Assembly (NCBI GenBank): GCA_021732025.1
Contig: JAKFVU010000008.1
Span: 1 to 64,000 of the forward strand
Reading direction: 5' to 3'
DNA: 64,000 nt
Source: Candidatus Obscuribacterales bacterium
GTDB taxonomy: Bacteria; Cyanobacteriota; Vampirovibrionia; Obscuribacterales; Obscuribacteraceae
Of the stretch, positions 53,146 to 62,600 are shown piece by piece. Numbering within the stretch: the first letter of the stretch is position 1; every line of letters starts with the position of its first letter. The position numbers and the translations under genes are program-made. Below the pieces are notes generated by a model. That model saw only the letters and a program-made list of their open reading frames with translations. It was not told where the DNA came from and ran no database searches.

Positions 53146-53892
53146 CTATGGTTCTGCTCTATCTAAGAGTTCGGCTAGCGCCGCTAGCTCTTCTGTTCGA
53201 CCAAGCGCTGAGTAGCAATCAGCCAGTAATTGCACACAGACTACTCCTACGAAATACAATTCTTTTTTGTGGTCGCTCGATTGGCATAGAGCAACAGCGT
53301 CACTAAGAGGATTTATGGCCGAGAGAAACTGCTCTTGAGTGACGAGTAATTGACCGAGGGCTGAATAAGCGAGCATAAGAAAATTGTCGCGAGTGGCAGT
53401 TTGTGCATCTCTTAGTAAGAGTGCAATCGCTTTTCTATACAACTCCTCTGCAAGTTTTATATTGGTATCTTCAACCTCGGCGGCTTCGAACAATATCTGT
53501 TCCGCTTCGCTATTGTTTGCTACGAACTCTTCTACAGCTTGGTCTTTTTGCTGAGACTGGTTGGCGTCTGCGCTATTGTTTTTGCTTAGAACTTCTTCTT
53601 TGCGTAAGATTTTGTCTTCATCTGGTATTGGAATTCCACCTTGATCTGGCCAGGTAAATAGCCCCCACTTATTTTCGTAGTCGAGCATGGGTAAGTCGCC
53701 GAAGCGACCGAAACCTGATGGCAGCTCATAGACTGTTAGAGTCTCTTTGTCTATTAGTAGAGACTTTGTGCCAAAGCCGCTCTTGAAGATCGATGGGCCG
53801 AATTCGCAGCAGCGATTTCCATCGCGAATTTTTCGCGAAAATGGATCACCATAAAACTTATCGGCAATTGCTTTGGGATTTTGTGACTTCAT
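53146..53892 (-). CDS. Unknown protein with TPR-like C-terminus
   Basis: The 248-residue product has an N-terminal part (1-85) rich in Gly and aromatics (SGFGTKSLLIDKETLTVYEL), a Gln/Asn-rich linker and a C-terminal pair of TPR-like helices (IKLAEELYRKAIALLLRD, FLSAINPLSDAVALCQ). No signal peptide. It lies 31 bases beyond the protease gene on the same strand, so they may act together. Confidence 0.55.
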   Translation of the reverse strand: MKSQNPKAIADKFYGDPFSRKIRDGNRCCEFGPSIFKSGFGTKSLLIDKETLTVYELPSGFGRFGDLPMLDYENKWGLFTWPDQGGIPIPDEDKILRKEEVLSKNNSADANQSQQKDQAVEEFVANNSEAEQILFEAAEVEDTNIKLAEELYRKAIALLLRDAQTATRDNFLMLAYSALGQLLVTQEQFLSAINPLSDAVALCQSSDHKKELYFVGVVCVQLLADCYSALGRTEELAALAELLDRAEP

Positions 53893-53923
53893 GCCACATA
53901 ATTCCACGCTGAGGTCAGAAATA

Positions 53924-54670
53924 TTACTTATCTGTCGCTTTCAATTTTTGCAAGTGTTGCCGCAGCAAATGAGCCGGAGTGCCAGCCATTACGTTAGGTC
54001 CTTCAGCGTCCATCACCGCAATAGTTTTTCCGGTGGCGTCAAGCATTGGGCCACCTGAGTCTCCGCCGTTTGCTTGGTTCGACTTTGTCAATACAGACAG
54101 CATCGAGCGGTTTTTATCTTCGCCTGGAAGTAAAGGCAGACCGCGCGCTTCTTCTCTTTTGAAGTACGTTTCAACCTTGCCTTCTGTGAAACCAGGCGAA
54201 CCGTTGCGGGCACCCATTTTTAACACTGGATCATCTTTTGTCACAGGGGCTTCTTGGTCAGTTATTTCGAGTGGGTGGCAGTCGTCTTTTTTGACATTTT
54301 CAACTCGTACGATGGCCAGATCGTTGGCTTCGTCTCTAAGCTCAACTGTGAATGGATATTTGTTGCCATTGCCTAATTCAAGCGCTGCGTCTTTCGATGT
54401 GTTTGCCACCACATGATTGTCTGTGGCGAAGCGACAGGCGGCTTCTTCTTTGTTGCCTGTGCTATCCCCTTTTTGAGACTTGGGGAGGTAGTCGATGGCG
54501 AATCCAGACCCGACTGTGTTGTCTAGAAGATTGCCGCCGAGATTCACTTTGTCGCTTACTCTAACAATGCTCTTTTGATGCTGACTGAAAAGAGCGGCAG
54601 CGTCAAAGACTGGCGCGGCGGTGCCGCTGCTGATGTTCTCTGGCTTTGTTAATGCTTCTTGTTCTGTCAT
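53924..54670 (-). CDS. Trypsin-like serine protease without signal peptide
   Basis: The 248-residue product keeps the S1 triad in order: H86 in FATDNHVVA, D117 in RDEANDLAIVRV, and S205 in ANGGDSGGPML. It belongs to the trypsin/HtrA-like group and lacks a PDZ domain. No N-terminal signal peptide or membrane helix is visible from ATG 54670 or from an earlier start, which is unusual for this family. It leads a two-gene unit with the TPR-like protein. Confidence 0.82.
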   Translation of the reverse strand: MTEQEALTKPENISSGTAAPVFDAAALFSQHQKSIVRVSDKVNLGGNLLDNTVGSGFAIDYLPKSQKGDSTGNKEEAACRFATDNHVVANTSKDAALELGNGNKYPFTVELRDEANDLAIVRVENVKKDDCHPLEITDQEAPVTKDDPVLKMGARNGSPGFTEGKVETYFKREEARGLPLLPGEDKNRSMLSVLTKSNQANGGDSGGPMLDATGKTIAVMDAEGPNVMAGTPAHLLRQHLQKLKATDK

Positions 54671-55148
54671 GAATCTTGTTTGGTCATGCTTTGGTCTGTC
54701 TTGCTGCTTGTTCTGTCTTGCTTTCAGGCAGGTCAATGGAAGTTTTGTCTATTATCGTTTTTGGCCATCACTGGTCAATCGGGAAAGTACGGTAAACAAA
54801 ATTGGTCTGCCTGACCTTTAAGGCTCGCGCGAGATAAGCTAGCTCTCATTTCTTCACGCGAGCGTAATTAAGGTTATCTCTCTTATTAAACCTTGCACCG
54901 TAAGTCTTCCTCTTGGTAGTCAAGAGTATCCTTCTCCCTTTTTCAATATTCGAGTACTTCAAGACACCTAGCTAATCAGCACCAGCAATTGAACCTTCAA
55001 TTGACGCAACTTTTGTTGCACGCTGAAAGCCTTCGGTGTTTTGTCGCGCTTGAGTTTGGATTTGGGACTTGGAGTTCTGGCTGTTTATTGCACGACATCG
55101 TCGGGCGCAGCCTTTTCGTCAGTCAACCTGAAAGAGGAACTCACAAAC
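54671..55148. other. Intergenic region upstream of island D
   Basis: I see no convincing gene. It holds the divergent promoters for the protease unit and for island D. A CTCGCGCGAG palindrome lies near 54826. An open frame from 55041 runs into the island D gene but looks non-coding up to the ATG at 55149. Confidence 0.4.
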
Positions 55149-57005
55149 ATGTTATTCGACCTGCATTTTTGGCCAACGGCCTTGCTGTTCGCAGCACTTT
55201 CCGCCGCCTTCGCCTTCTGGCTCGGCAGCACCGGCTCCCCTTCATCCAGCCGCAACGGCAAGGAGATCTCCCCCCGCAGCATGGCCATCACGGCAGCGAT
55301 CATCACCTTCGTGATCGACCTGCTGCTGCAGCGCTTTAACCTCTACTACTTCCAGCCCAACTTCACCGGCAGCTTCTTCGGCTACTTCTCGCCGCTGCTG
55401 GTGGCATTGCTCGTCGCCATTCCGGTCGGCTTGCTCTGCTCGGGTGGTTCTGGCAAGGCAATCGTACGCTCCGTCTTGGCAGTGGTGATTCTCTTCGTCG
55501 TGCCTCTGGTGCAGATCTGCTTCAACAGCATCGGCCCGGACAACGCCAAGCGTTTCGCTGAGCTGCCGAACATCACCATCGCCAAGGACACCGACATCAT
55601 CCCGCCCACCGACGAGCAGCATCTCGTGCAGGTGACACCGAAGATGGCCGAACTCAAGGCGCGCACGGTGCTTTCGAGCAAGGGCAACTACAGCACCCGC
55701 TTCACCGTGGGCAAGCTGACGCTGCAGGCGATCAAGGGTCACCGTTACTACGCGGCGCCTCTGGTTCCTACCAACAACGGCGACACTTTCTGGACACCGC
55801 TCTTCGGCGGCCGTACGGAAAGCCCCGGCTTCGTGCTGGTCGACGCAGAAGACAAAGAGGCCCATCCGCAGCTGCGCGACGGCTTCAAGATCACCCTCTA
55901 CGAAGACATGCCCTGGGGCATGAACCTGTCGCGCTTCGCCTATCAAGCCGGCTACGACAAGGGTGAACTGGCGAACGCCACCTTCGAAGTCGATGATGAA
56001 TTCCAGCCGCACTGGAGCATCACCTACATCACTCCTGCTTTCGGCAACATCGTCGGCAGCAAGATCACGAAGGTTCTTCTGATCGACGTCGCCACCGCCG
56101 AGCCCAAGCTCACGGCTTACGAACAGGGTGCTCCCGAGATCAAGTGGGTTGACCGCGTGGTTTCCAGCGACCTGATTCGCGAGTACGCCAAGGACTGGGG
56201 TCTCTACGGCCAGGCCTATTCGCAGTCGAGCTTCGGTGCTTGGTTGCAGGTGTTCATGGGCTTCTCCAAGCAGGACGTCATGACGCCGGCCGATGGTGAT
56301 GAGGGGCAGCTGCTCTCGTACACCAAGGACGAGCACAGCATCTTCATCGTGCCGATGACTTCGCGCGGTTCGACCGATCACGGTGTGATTGGCGTGCTGG
56401 CCTTCGAGACCGACAAGAACAAGGCGGTCTATTACCCGGGTCTGCGTGGCTTCAACCACGGCGGCAGCGTCTCCCAGACGATGTTCGGCGCCCGCGAAAA
56501 CGGCCTGCAGAAGTACGACGTCGAGAACCTCGAGCTCTACAACATCTACGGTCACCTGACCTGGGTGGCGATCTACACCAAGAGCCAGTCGCTCGGTTCC
56601 ACCGGTGCGGCCATCGGCTTCATGGATGCTCGCTCGCAAGAAGTCTCCGACGTCGCCTACGGCACCGACCTGCAGTCGGCGCTGCGCGAATATGCCACCA
56701 AGCTCGCCCAGGGCAGCAATGGCATGCAGACGACGGCCGCCAGTGAAGTGGTGACCTTCGAAGGCAAGATCTGGCGTATCGCACCGAACGGTACGTCGTG
56801 GCGCTTCCAAATCGTGGGTGACAACCACTACTACGATGCCACCACCCAGGTCTTCCCGGGCACCCCGCTGCTGCGCGATGGCGACCGTGTCTCCGGCACG
56901 TTCATCGACACTCGTCAGTCGCAGGTGGCCGTGCGTGAACTGCGCATGGTCGGCGCCGGCGCTTCTGTGGTTCCGGCCCCCGTCGTGCCCGTCGAGAAGA
57001 AGTAA
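55149..57005 (+). CDS. Large membrane protein of unknown function (island D)
   Basis: The 618-residue product has four hydrophobic segments in its first 130 residues (about 8-25, 45-60, 78-95, 107-125), then a large soluble domain of about 480 residues that is probably extracytoplasmic or cytoplasmic. The latter is beta-rich (WSITYITPAFGNIVGSKITK, EVVTFEGKIWRIAPNGTSW). I recognise no family motif. Codons are strongly GC-ending. ATG at 55149 has AAAGAGGA upstream. It leads the island ahead of the two IstB-like ATPase genes. Confidence 0.72.
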   Translation: MLFDLHFWPTALLFAALSAAFAFWLGSTGSPSSSRNGKEISPRSMAITAAIITFVIDLLLQRFNLYYFQPNFTGSFFGYFSPLLVALLVAIPVGLLCSGGSGKAIVRSVLAVVILFVVPLVQICFNSIGPDNAKRFAELPNITIAKDTDIIPPTDEQHLVQVTPKMAELKARTVLSSKGNYSTRFTVGKLTLQAIKGHRYYAAPLVPTNNGDTFWTPLFGGRTESPGFVLVDAEDKEAHPQLRDGFKITLYEDMPWGMNLSRFAYQAGYDKGELANATFEVDDEFQPHWSITYITPAFGNIVGSKITKVLLIDVATAEPKLTAYEQGAPEIKWVDRVVSSDLIREYAKDWGLYGQAYSQSSFGAWLQVFMGFSKQDVMTPADGDEGQLLSYTKDEHSIFIVPMTSRGSTDHGVIGVLAFETDKNKAVYYPGLRGFNHGGSVSQTMFGARENGLQKYDVENLELYNIYGHLTWVAIYTKSQSLGSTGAAIGFMDARSQEVSDVAYGTDLQSALREYATKLAQGSNGMQTTAASEVVTFEGKIWRIAPNGTSWRFQIVGDNHYYDATTQVFPGTPLLRDGDRVSGTFIDTRQSQVAVRELRMVGAGASVVPAPVVPVEKK

Positions 57006-57028
57006 GCTCTCTAGCAAAGAGCTTTTCG
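57005..57028 (+). terminator. Short hairpin directly after the island D membrane gene
   Basis: AGCTCT and AGAGCT pair around a 7-base loop and are followed by TTTTCG. Confidence 0.5.
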
Positions 57029-57073
57029 TTAGGTCCCGATTAACTGAAGGAAGTAATTGATGTGCTAAACATC

Positions 57074-57103
57074 AGCCACAGAGAAAGAAATTTCTCTGTG
57101 GCT
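57074..57103 (+). terminator. Perfect 13-bp hairpin between island D genes
   Basis: AGCCACAGAGAAA-GAAA-TTTCTCTGTGGCT is a perfect stem with a GNRA-type loop, followed by CCTTTGG. It separates the first two island D genes. Confidence 0.7.
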
Positions 57104-57159
57104 CCTTTGGTTGTCGGAAATGTTTTTGTCTTCAATTCACAACTTCAAAAGGACACTCC

Positions 57160-57963
57160 ATGACCCAATCTGCAACTGTCAATTCGCGCGGCCGCAGCAA
57201 CAACGCTCTCGCCAATTTCGATTACGCCTTCAACGGTGTTCTCGACCAAGCGCAGGTGGAAGAGCTGGTCACTGCCGACTTCGTTGGCCGTGCTGAAAAC
57301 GTCATACTCGTCGGCGGCTGGGCTACGGGTAAAACCGTCATTGCCCACGGCGCCTTCGACGCTGCCAACGCGCGCGGCCTCACCACCCAGTATCTCTCGG
57401 GCCCGGGAGGACACATGGCCGCTCAGCAACTGGCAGGCTTCGGCCCTTGCTACGTCGGCTCCAGCGGAGCACGGCAAGGCTTGCGCGAGAACCTTCTGAA
57501 CTGCGACTTGCTCGTGGTTGACGAGGTTGAGCGTTGGCTTGAAGTGGCGCCCGTACTCTTCATGCTGCTCATCGGCCGTCGCATCGAGCTGGGCAAGTCG
57601 AACATCTTGGTCGTCACCAGCAGCGGTTGGGAACGGCTGTTCGGACGTGAATCGCACCTCCTGCCGTCCTATTCCATGCCCGAGTTTGTCAACTATGCGC
57701 TCGCTGTGGAATGCGATCAGCGTTCGATGTTTGCCAGACTGCTCAAGATTGACGGTATCACCTCGGTCAAAGAGCTGATGGAAATCGTCGGTATCGCCTT
57801 CAAGCTGCCGACCATGGCCGCCGAAGATGCAGAACGGCAGCCGTCTCAGCCATTGCAGAGGTCCACGCGCGTCCGCTCGCCTTTCGCTAAGGCGCCGGTT
57901 TGGCACGCGGTCTACACCGGCGAGAACAACTACCGGGACGTCCTTCGTCGCCGCTGCGCGTAA
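57160..57963 (+). CDS. IstB-like AAA+ ATPase (island D)
   Basis: The 267-residue product follows the IstB/DnaC-like pattern: lead helix FDYAFNGVLDQAQVEELVTADF, Walker A GGWATGKT (52-59), Walker B LLVVDE (117-122, D121/E122 kept) and sensor-like VTSSG (152-156). IstB proteins normally help IS21 transposases choose DNA, but no IstA gene is present. The last 90 residues are unlike IstB. GC-ending codons. ATG 57160 follows TCAAAAGGACACTCC. It may be an adapted ATPase of the island's own system. Confidence 0.78.
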   Translation: MTQSATVNSRGRSNNALANFDYAFNGVLDQAQVEELVTADFVGRAENVILVGGWATGKTVIAHGAFDAANARGLTTQYLSGPGGHMAAQQLAGFGPCYVGSSGARQGLRENLLNCDLLVVDEVERWLEVAPVLFMLLIGRRIELGKSNILVVTSSGWERLFGRESHLLPSYSMPEFVNYALAVECDQRSMFARLLKIDGITSVKELMEIVGIAFKLPTMAAEDAERQPSQPLQRSTRVRSPFAKAPVWHAVYTGENNYRDVLRRRCA

Positions 57964-57979
57964 GAGGCCCTGCAGGCCG

Positions 57980-58009
57980 AAACCCCAGGAGAATTTCTCT
58001 TGGGGTTTT
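57980..58009 (+). terminator. Terminator after the first IstB-like gene
   Basis: AAACCCC...GGGGTTT extended by inner GGAGAA/TTCTC pairing, followed by TTTT. Confidence 0.75.
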
Positions 58010-58046
58010 ACATGCATTCAAGCAACCAACAGCAAATGAGGAACTC

Positions 58047-58775
58047 ATGGCACACGCCACTGTAAATTTGAATGCCCATCTCGCCGCCCTCGCTGCTTTC
58101 GGCGTCGGTCCTGCCAACGCTGACGACATCGTCACGGCCTCTTTCGTTCAGCGCAGTGAAAATCTGATGCTGCTCGGCGGACCCGGCACCGGCAAGGAGA
58201 TCATCGCTCGCGACATCGGCAATGTCGCCGTTGCTCTCGGCATGACCTCGGTCTTCTTGCCGTTCTCGCATGATTCGTGGCCCCACGACGAACTGCTGCA
58301 GCCGCGCGCTCACGCCTTCACCGGCTGGGAACGCAATCCGCGGCCGTATCGCGAAGACCTGCTCAACTGCGACGTTCTCGTCGTCGGCGAGTCGCATCTC
58401 TGGCTGGAAGCTGCCCCCATCGTCATGCTCGTGCTGCTCAGCATGCGCGCCGAGAAGGGCAAGTCGACCATCCTCGTCGCCACGAACGACGGCTGGCAGC
58501 ATATGCTCGACGAAGAGCGTTTCGCTGCTGCCTTGGCCGAGACCAACTTCCATGAGTCGAGCCTGATCGCCGACCTGGAAGACTCGGACGCGGTGCGTTT
58601 CGTCAAGCGCTCCTACGGCTCCCAGATTGCCCGCAAGGAGCTTCTGGCGTCGCTCGGCCTCGATGTCATCACCGCCATTCCGTATCTGCCGCGGGCTTCG
58701 CGCTACGTCGGCTGGAACGTCATCCGCTGCGGCAGCAACGGGCTCAAGCAGCATCACTTCGTGCAGAAGAGTTGA
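58047..58775 (+). CDS. IstB-like protein with degenerate ATPase motifs (island D)
   Basis: The 242-residue product is a paralogue of the protein encoded upstream: FVQRSENLMLLGGPGTGKE aligns with FVGRAENVILVGGWATGKT, and EDLLNCDVLVVGESHLWLE with ENLLNCDLLVVDEVERWLE. Here the Walker A Thr is Glu (K50-E51) and the Walker B Asp is Gly (G114), so ATP hydrolysis is probably lost. A regulatory or scaffold partner for the intact copy is the simplest reading. The C-terminus differs. GAGGAACTC precedes the ATG. Confidence 0.75.
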   Translation: MAHATVNLNAHLAALAAFGVGPANADDIVTASFVQRSENLMLLGGPGTGKEIIARDIGNVAVALGMTSVFLPFSHDSWPHDELLQPRAHAFTGWERNPRPYREDLLNCDVLVVGESHLWLEAAPIVMLVLLSMRAEKGKSTILVATNDGWQHMLDEERFAAALAETNFHESSLIADLEDSDAVRFVKRSYGSQIARKELLASLGLDVITAIPYLPRASRYVGWNVIRCGSNGLKQHHFVQKS

Positions 58776-58815
58776 GCGTCGAGATAAGCGCTCGGCAGTA
58801 GCTGCGCGTTAATTG

Positions 58816-58860
58816 AAAGTGAGTGATTAGAGCCCCCGGGCTCTTTTCACTTACTTTTTT
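58816..58860 (+). terminator. Terminator of island D
   Basis: An 11-bp stem (AAAGTGAGTGA / TCACTTACTTT, one mismatch) encloses AGAGCCC / GGGCTCT and ends in TTTTTT. Confidence 0.85.
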
Positions 58861-59109
58861 CTGATTTTCTACTATAGCAAGTAGGCGTTTGCTGAAATTC
58901 ATACCTGCTCATGCAAGCCATTCTATGGGCAGAGAGGCGGGGAGCTAAAGACTTATGTGGCGTTTTTTGGCTTTACTGAAACCAGTTGCTATCAAACGTT
59001 AAGTATCTTATTTGGGTTTTTTTTGCTTTTATGGCTGATAGGTGTGTGACTGGCTAAAATCGTCATTATCGGTAAAGATGGTAATCAGACTCAGCCGGTG
59101 GAAATTCAA

Positions 59110-59646
59110 ATGTATCTTCGCATGTCTTTAAGCGCGTCACTGTTCGCTTTTTTCTGTAGTTCCACAATGGCTATTGCTATAAATGAGCCTGACATTGTGT
59201 TTAAGAAATCTGCTTCGGCTGATTTAGTGTCCTCACCACCGGCTCTTGCCTTACCAGCCCGTGAGCTGGAGAAGATGACTCGAGATAAACGATTTCTTCA
59301 AAAAATGAACGACTACTCTACAAAACGTAAAGTTGCTTTAATTCAAGTAAAACCTGACGGGTCAGCTATTTTAAATCCCGAAATGAAAGGCACTTTTATT
59401 GAATATGAATACGTCCATATTCCTAAGAATGCCGATTTGACCCAAAAAGACTGCGATGAGCTCTGGGGGCACACTGTTTCAACTTCACCGGAGTTTAGAA
59501 CTTATCAACTGGAATTAGCTGGTAAGAAATTGCCTGATGATGCAAAAAAAAGGTACTTCATTGACACCATATTTCAAGATTCGAAGCTTTTGAAATATAG
59601 AATTCGTGGTGCAGAAATAAAATTGCCACAATGGAATGAAGTATAG
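59110..59646 (+). CDS. Secreted unknown protein
   Basis: The 178-residue product starts with a signal peptide (SLSASLFAFFCSSTMAIA). The mature part has no recognised domain, with segments such as KRKVALIQVKPDGSAIL and YVHIPKNADLTQKDCDELWG. ATG 59110 gives the most regular signal peptide. It is AT-rich, unlike island D just before it. A perfect terminator follows, shared with the gene on the other strand. Confidence 0.6.
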   Translation: MYLRMSLSASLFAFFCSSTMAIAINEPDIVFKKSASADLVSSPPALALPARELEKMTRDKRFLQKMNDYSTKRKVALIQVKPDGSAILNPEMKGTFIEYEYVHIPKNADLTQKDCDELWGHTVSTSPEFRTYQLELAGKKLPDDAKKRYFIDTIFQDSKLLKYRIRGAEIKLPQWNEV

Positions 59647-59675
59647 AAACAGGGGTGGTTACACCACCCCTGTTT
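59647..59675. terminator. Bidirectional terminator
   Basis: AAACAGGGGTGGT-TAC-ACCACCCCTGTTT is a perfect 13-bp stem between two converging genes; T-rich sequence follows on both sides. Confidence 0.85.
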
Positions 59676-59681
59676 CATTCT

Positions 59682-62600
59682 TTACCTTACTGCGGCTGGA
59701 GGACTTGTAAGCCACCCGTTCATAGTTGAGTTCATATCAATGACTCCACCATAAGCACGCTCTAAGAAGGGTGAGAGCCCAAAATCGACAGCAGGATCAC
59801 TGCTGAATTGGTGGGCAAAGACCCGCGCGAAAATTTCAGGATTTCTCCTGGGTGCACCCAGAGCAACTTCTGGATCAAAGAAGCTGAGAATGCCTACGTT
59901 GCTACTACCTGGTCCGCACACAGAGCTATCGAAAACATCAAGACAGTTCATTGCCTCGAAGCCTGTCCAATCCTTGAAGACATTATCATTACTTTTTTCG
60001 CCCCAAATATTGTCCAATTGGTGACCAAGCTCGTGAATTGTAGTCATTCTTACAAAATTAGATGTATTTGCTTCGTTTAGAAAAATCCCAGTCGTTCTAA
60101 TTTCAACTCGAGACAACCCATAACTTGCAGTATCAGCCGGAAGACCGAAGAAAGTCCTATACTTATCTGCTGTAGTCATTGCATAGAGTTGAACGCGCGG
60201 ATTATCCGCACGAACCATGGAATCTGCGAGCTGGTTTTTCAGTACATTCGGTAAGGATTTTGCCGCATCTACGATACCCTGGCCTGTAGCCCGATTGTCA
60301 TCAATACAGTTCCAATATGTCTCCGGGTAGGGAGACTCGCCGGTCTTAAATTGTTGACAGGGAACCTCGTTTAGTACAATTCTTCCATCTTTTCCAGTAG
60401 CCGCCAAGCTATCACCACCGTCAACTGCAATGATTCTGTTGACATTGATAGGATTATCTGCCGAATCACCTTTCGCATTCACAATAATTAGCGTACCACC
60501 TTCTCCCGTTCCCCGACCTCTTGCCGTAATTGACTTCGCTGCCATTGAATTGAGATAGACAGGCGTTTGAGTGGTAATTGAAATTGACCCTCCTTTGATT
60601 TGGCCAGCTTTGGCATCTGCTCTAAGCGGTTGCATGCCGGACCGAACCCAACGATCACCCGCCTCTATTGTGATCCGGCCAGCCTCAAAACGCCGAACGT
60701 AAGGTGCAAAGCTACCTTTGGTGTTTCTTTTCGTTTTAGCGAAAGCGAGACAAGTGTCAGATCCGCTATTCGCTTCGATTGTTCCGGTAGTTACGACATT
60801 ACCTTTCAATGTTATTTCTCCGCCGTCGCCCTGGTTACAGCCACCACTAGCAGTCAAAGAGCCGGTCGTAGTTATGTTGCCAGTAGTCGTAACGGTGATC
60901 TTTCCGCCGGCACCATCGCTGTCAGGGCCTGTTCCGACGTCAATTGCAGCACCGTTGAGATTTACATCTGAGTCCGAATTGATTTTTACGGAGCCGCCAT
61001 TTCCGGTTTCATTGCTTTTCGCAATCAAGGAGACATTTTCATTGTCACCGCTGACATTCAGAGCTTGGCCATGGAGCGTCAGAATTACCTCCCCACCCTG
61101 ACCCGAGCCGTTTCCGTTAGCAGCAATGATTGTATTTACATCAGCAGGAAGGGTAAGACTGTCACTCTCGACCGCAATGCTGCCTCCGTCACCTTGCGCT
61201 CCGCCATCAGCATAAAAATTGCCAGACAGAATGACATTGACACCCTTAAACTTCATGGTGCCACCTCTCTGTCCTCCACTTGCACCTATTGCAGCGCTGT
61301 AAAGGTCAAGTGCACCGCCCGCGGTTAGGTCGATAGTCCCGCCGTCAGCATTTCCGTTTAGGTTGTTGTCTGCAGCATCAACGTTTCGAGCCTCTAAGCT
61401 AACTGTCCCGTTGCCGTTGGCAACTGCGAAATCGCCTGCGATTTTTACTATGATCTCACCGCCCTTGCCTGTATCACGGCCGTTTGCAACCATGTGAGCA
61501 TTGGATCCAGCAACGTTGAGAGATGCAGCATCGATGGAAATTTTCCCGCCAGTGCCAGACAAAGAACCGGCATTGGCGCTCATTACTGAGTCGTCACTCG
61601 CAAAATTCAAAGCGTCCGCAGTAGTAATGTTGATCGCACCACCGTTACCAGTTGTGCCTGGGACCGAAACGTCTATCACTGTCGCATTAGCAACAGCACC
61701 ATAGACGGTGATCGCCGACGGCACATCTTTCAGCGTCACCTTGCCAGCATTGCCCGAGGTCGAACCGCCGCGAGCGGAGAAATTGATTTGGCCTTCATCA
61801 GTACCAAGAGCAAGCTCACCGGTACCAGGGTCCATCAGAATAGCACTGGCTTCTCCATTAACGGAATTGCCGCTTCCTGCGCTTGCTGCATTGGCAATGA
61901 ACGAAAATTTGGTAGTGCTGTCCAAAGCGAAACTGCTTGTCTTCCACGAGATAGTTCCGCTGTCGCCATTGCCAGAGGTTGGTCCGCTGGCATTAATGTA
62001 GACGTTTGTCGCTTTGACTGTTGACTGATCGGCTTTGACAATTATTTTGCCGCCGTTGCCGTCCTCGCCGTTGGTATCAACAAGAAAGTCGCCGGTAATG
62101 TCGATGCCCAAGCCGAGCATATTATTAGACGGGTCGCTTTCATACTTGTAGCCCAGCTTAATATCGTGGTTAGTGGCTCCACGGGCGCGAATGCTAACAT
62201 CGCCCCCCTCGAACTTGAGCGGATAACCGTAGACACCAATATTGTCCTCGTTTCCATCAGCACGGATTACGAGCGGAGCTGTGCCCTCACCTTCAAAAGA
62301 CACTTGGTCTATGAAGTTTCCAGAGGTATAAGTCCAACCTAAATTGTTGATACTATCGGTGCTACTGAGCAAATTACTTTGCCAGGGACCGACAGTAATT
62401 TGCTCTGAAGACCAGAAGCCATCTCCATCAGCCAATATCTTGAGACCACCTTCACCTTTGAACTTAATTGTTTCTGCAGCAATGAAGATTTTATGGAATG
62501 TTGCATCACCGTCGGCATCTTGGCTGGTCGTCACGATCGTATCGTCATCCGCTTCGATGGTCTTCGCGTTCAGGGTGATTGAACCACCGCCATATAGGCC

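Noticed and set aside
55242-57017. Long open frame (591 codons) on the strand opposite the island D membrane gene
   Set aside because: GC-ending codons remove stops from the antisense frame. The protein is His/Arg/Val-rich with no coherent motif, and the sense gene has a good start and leader.
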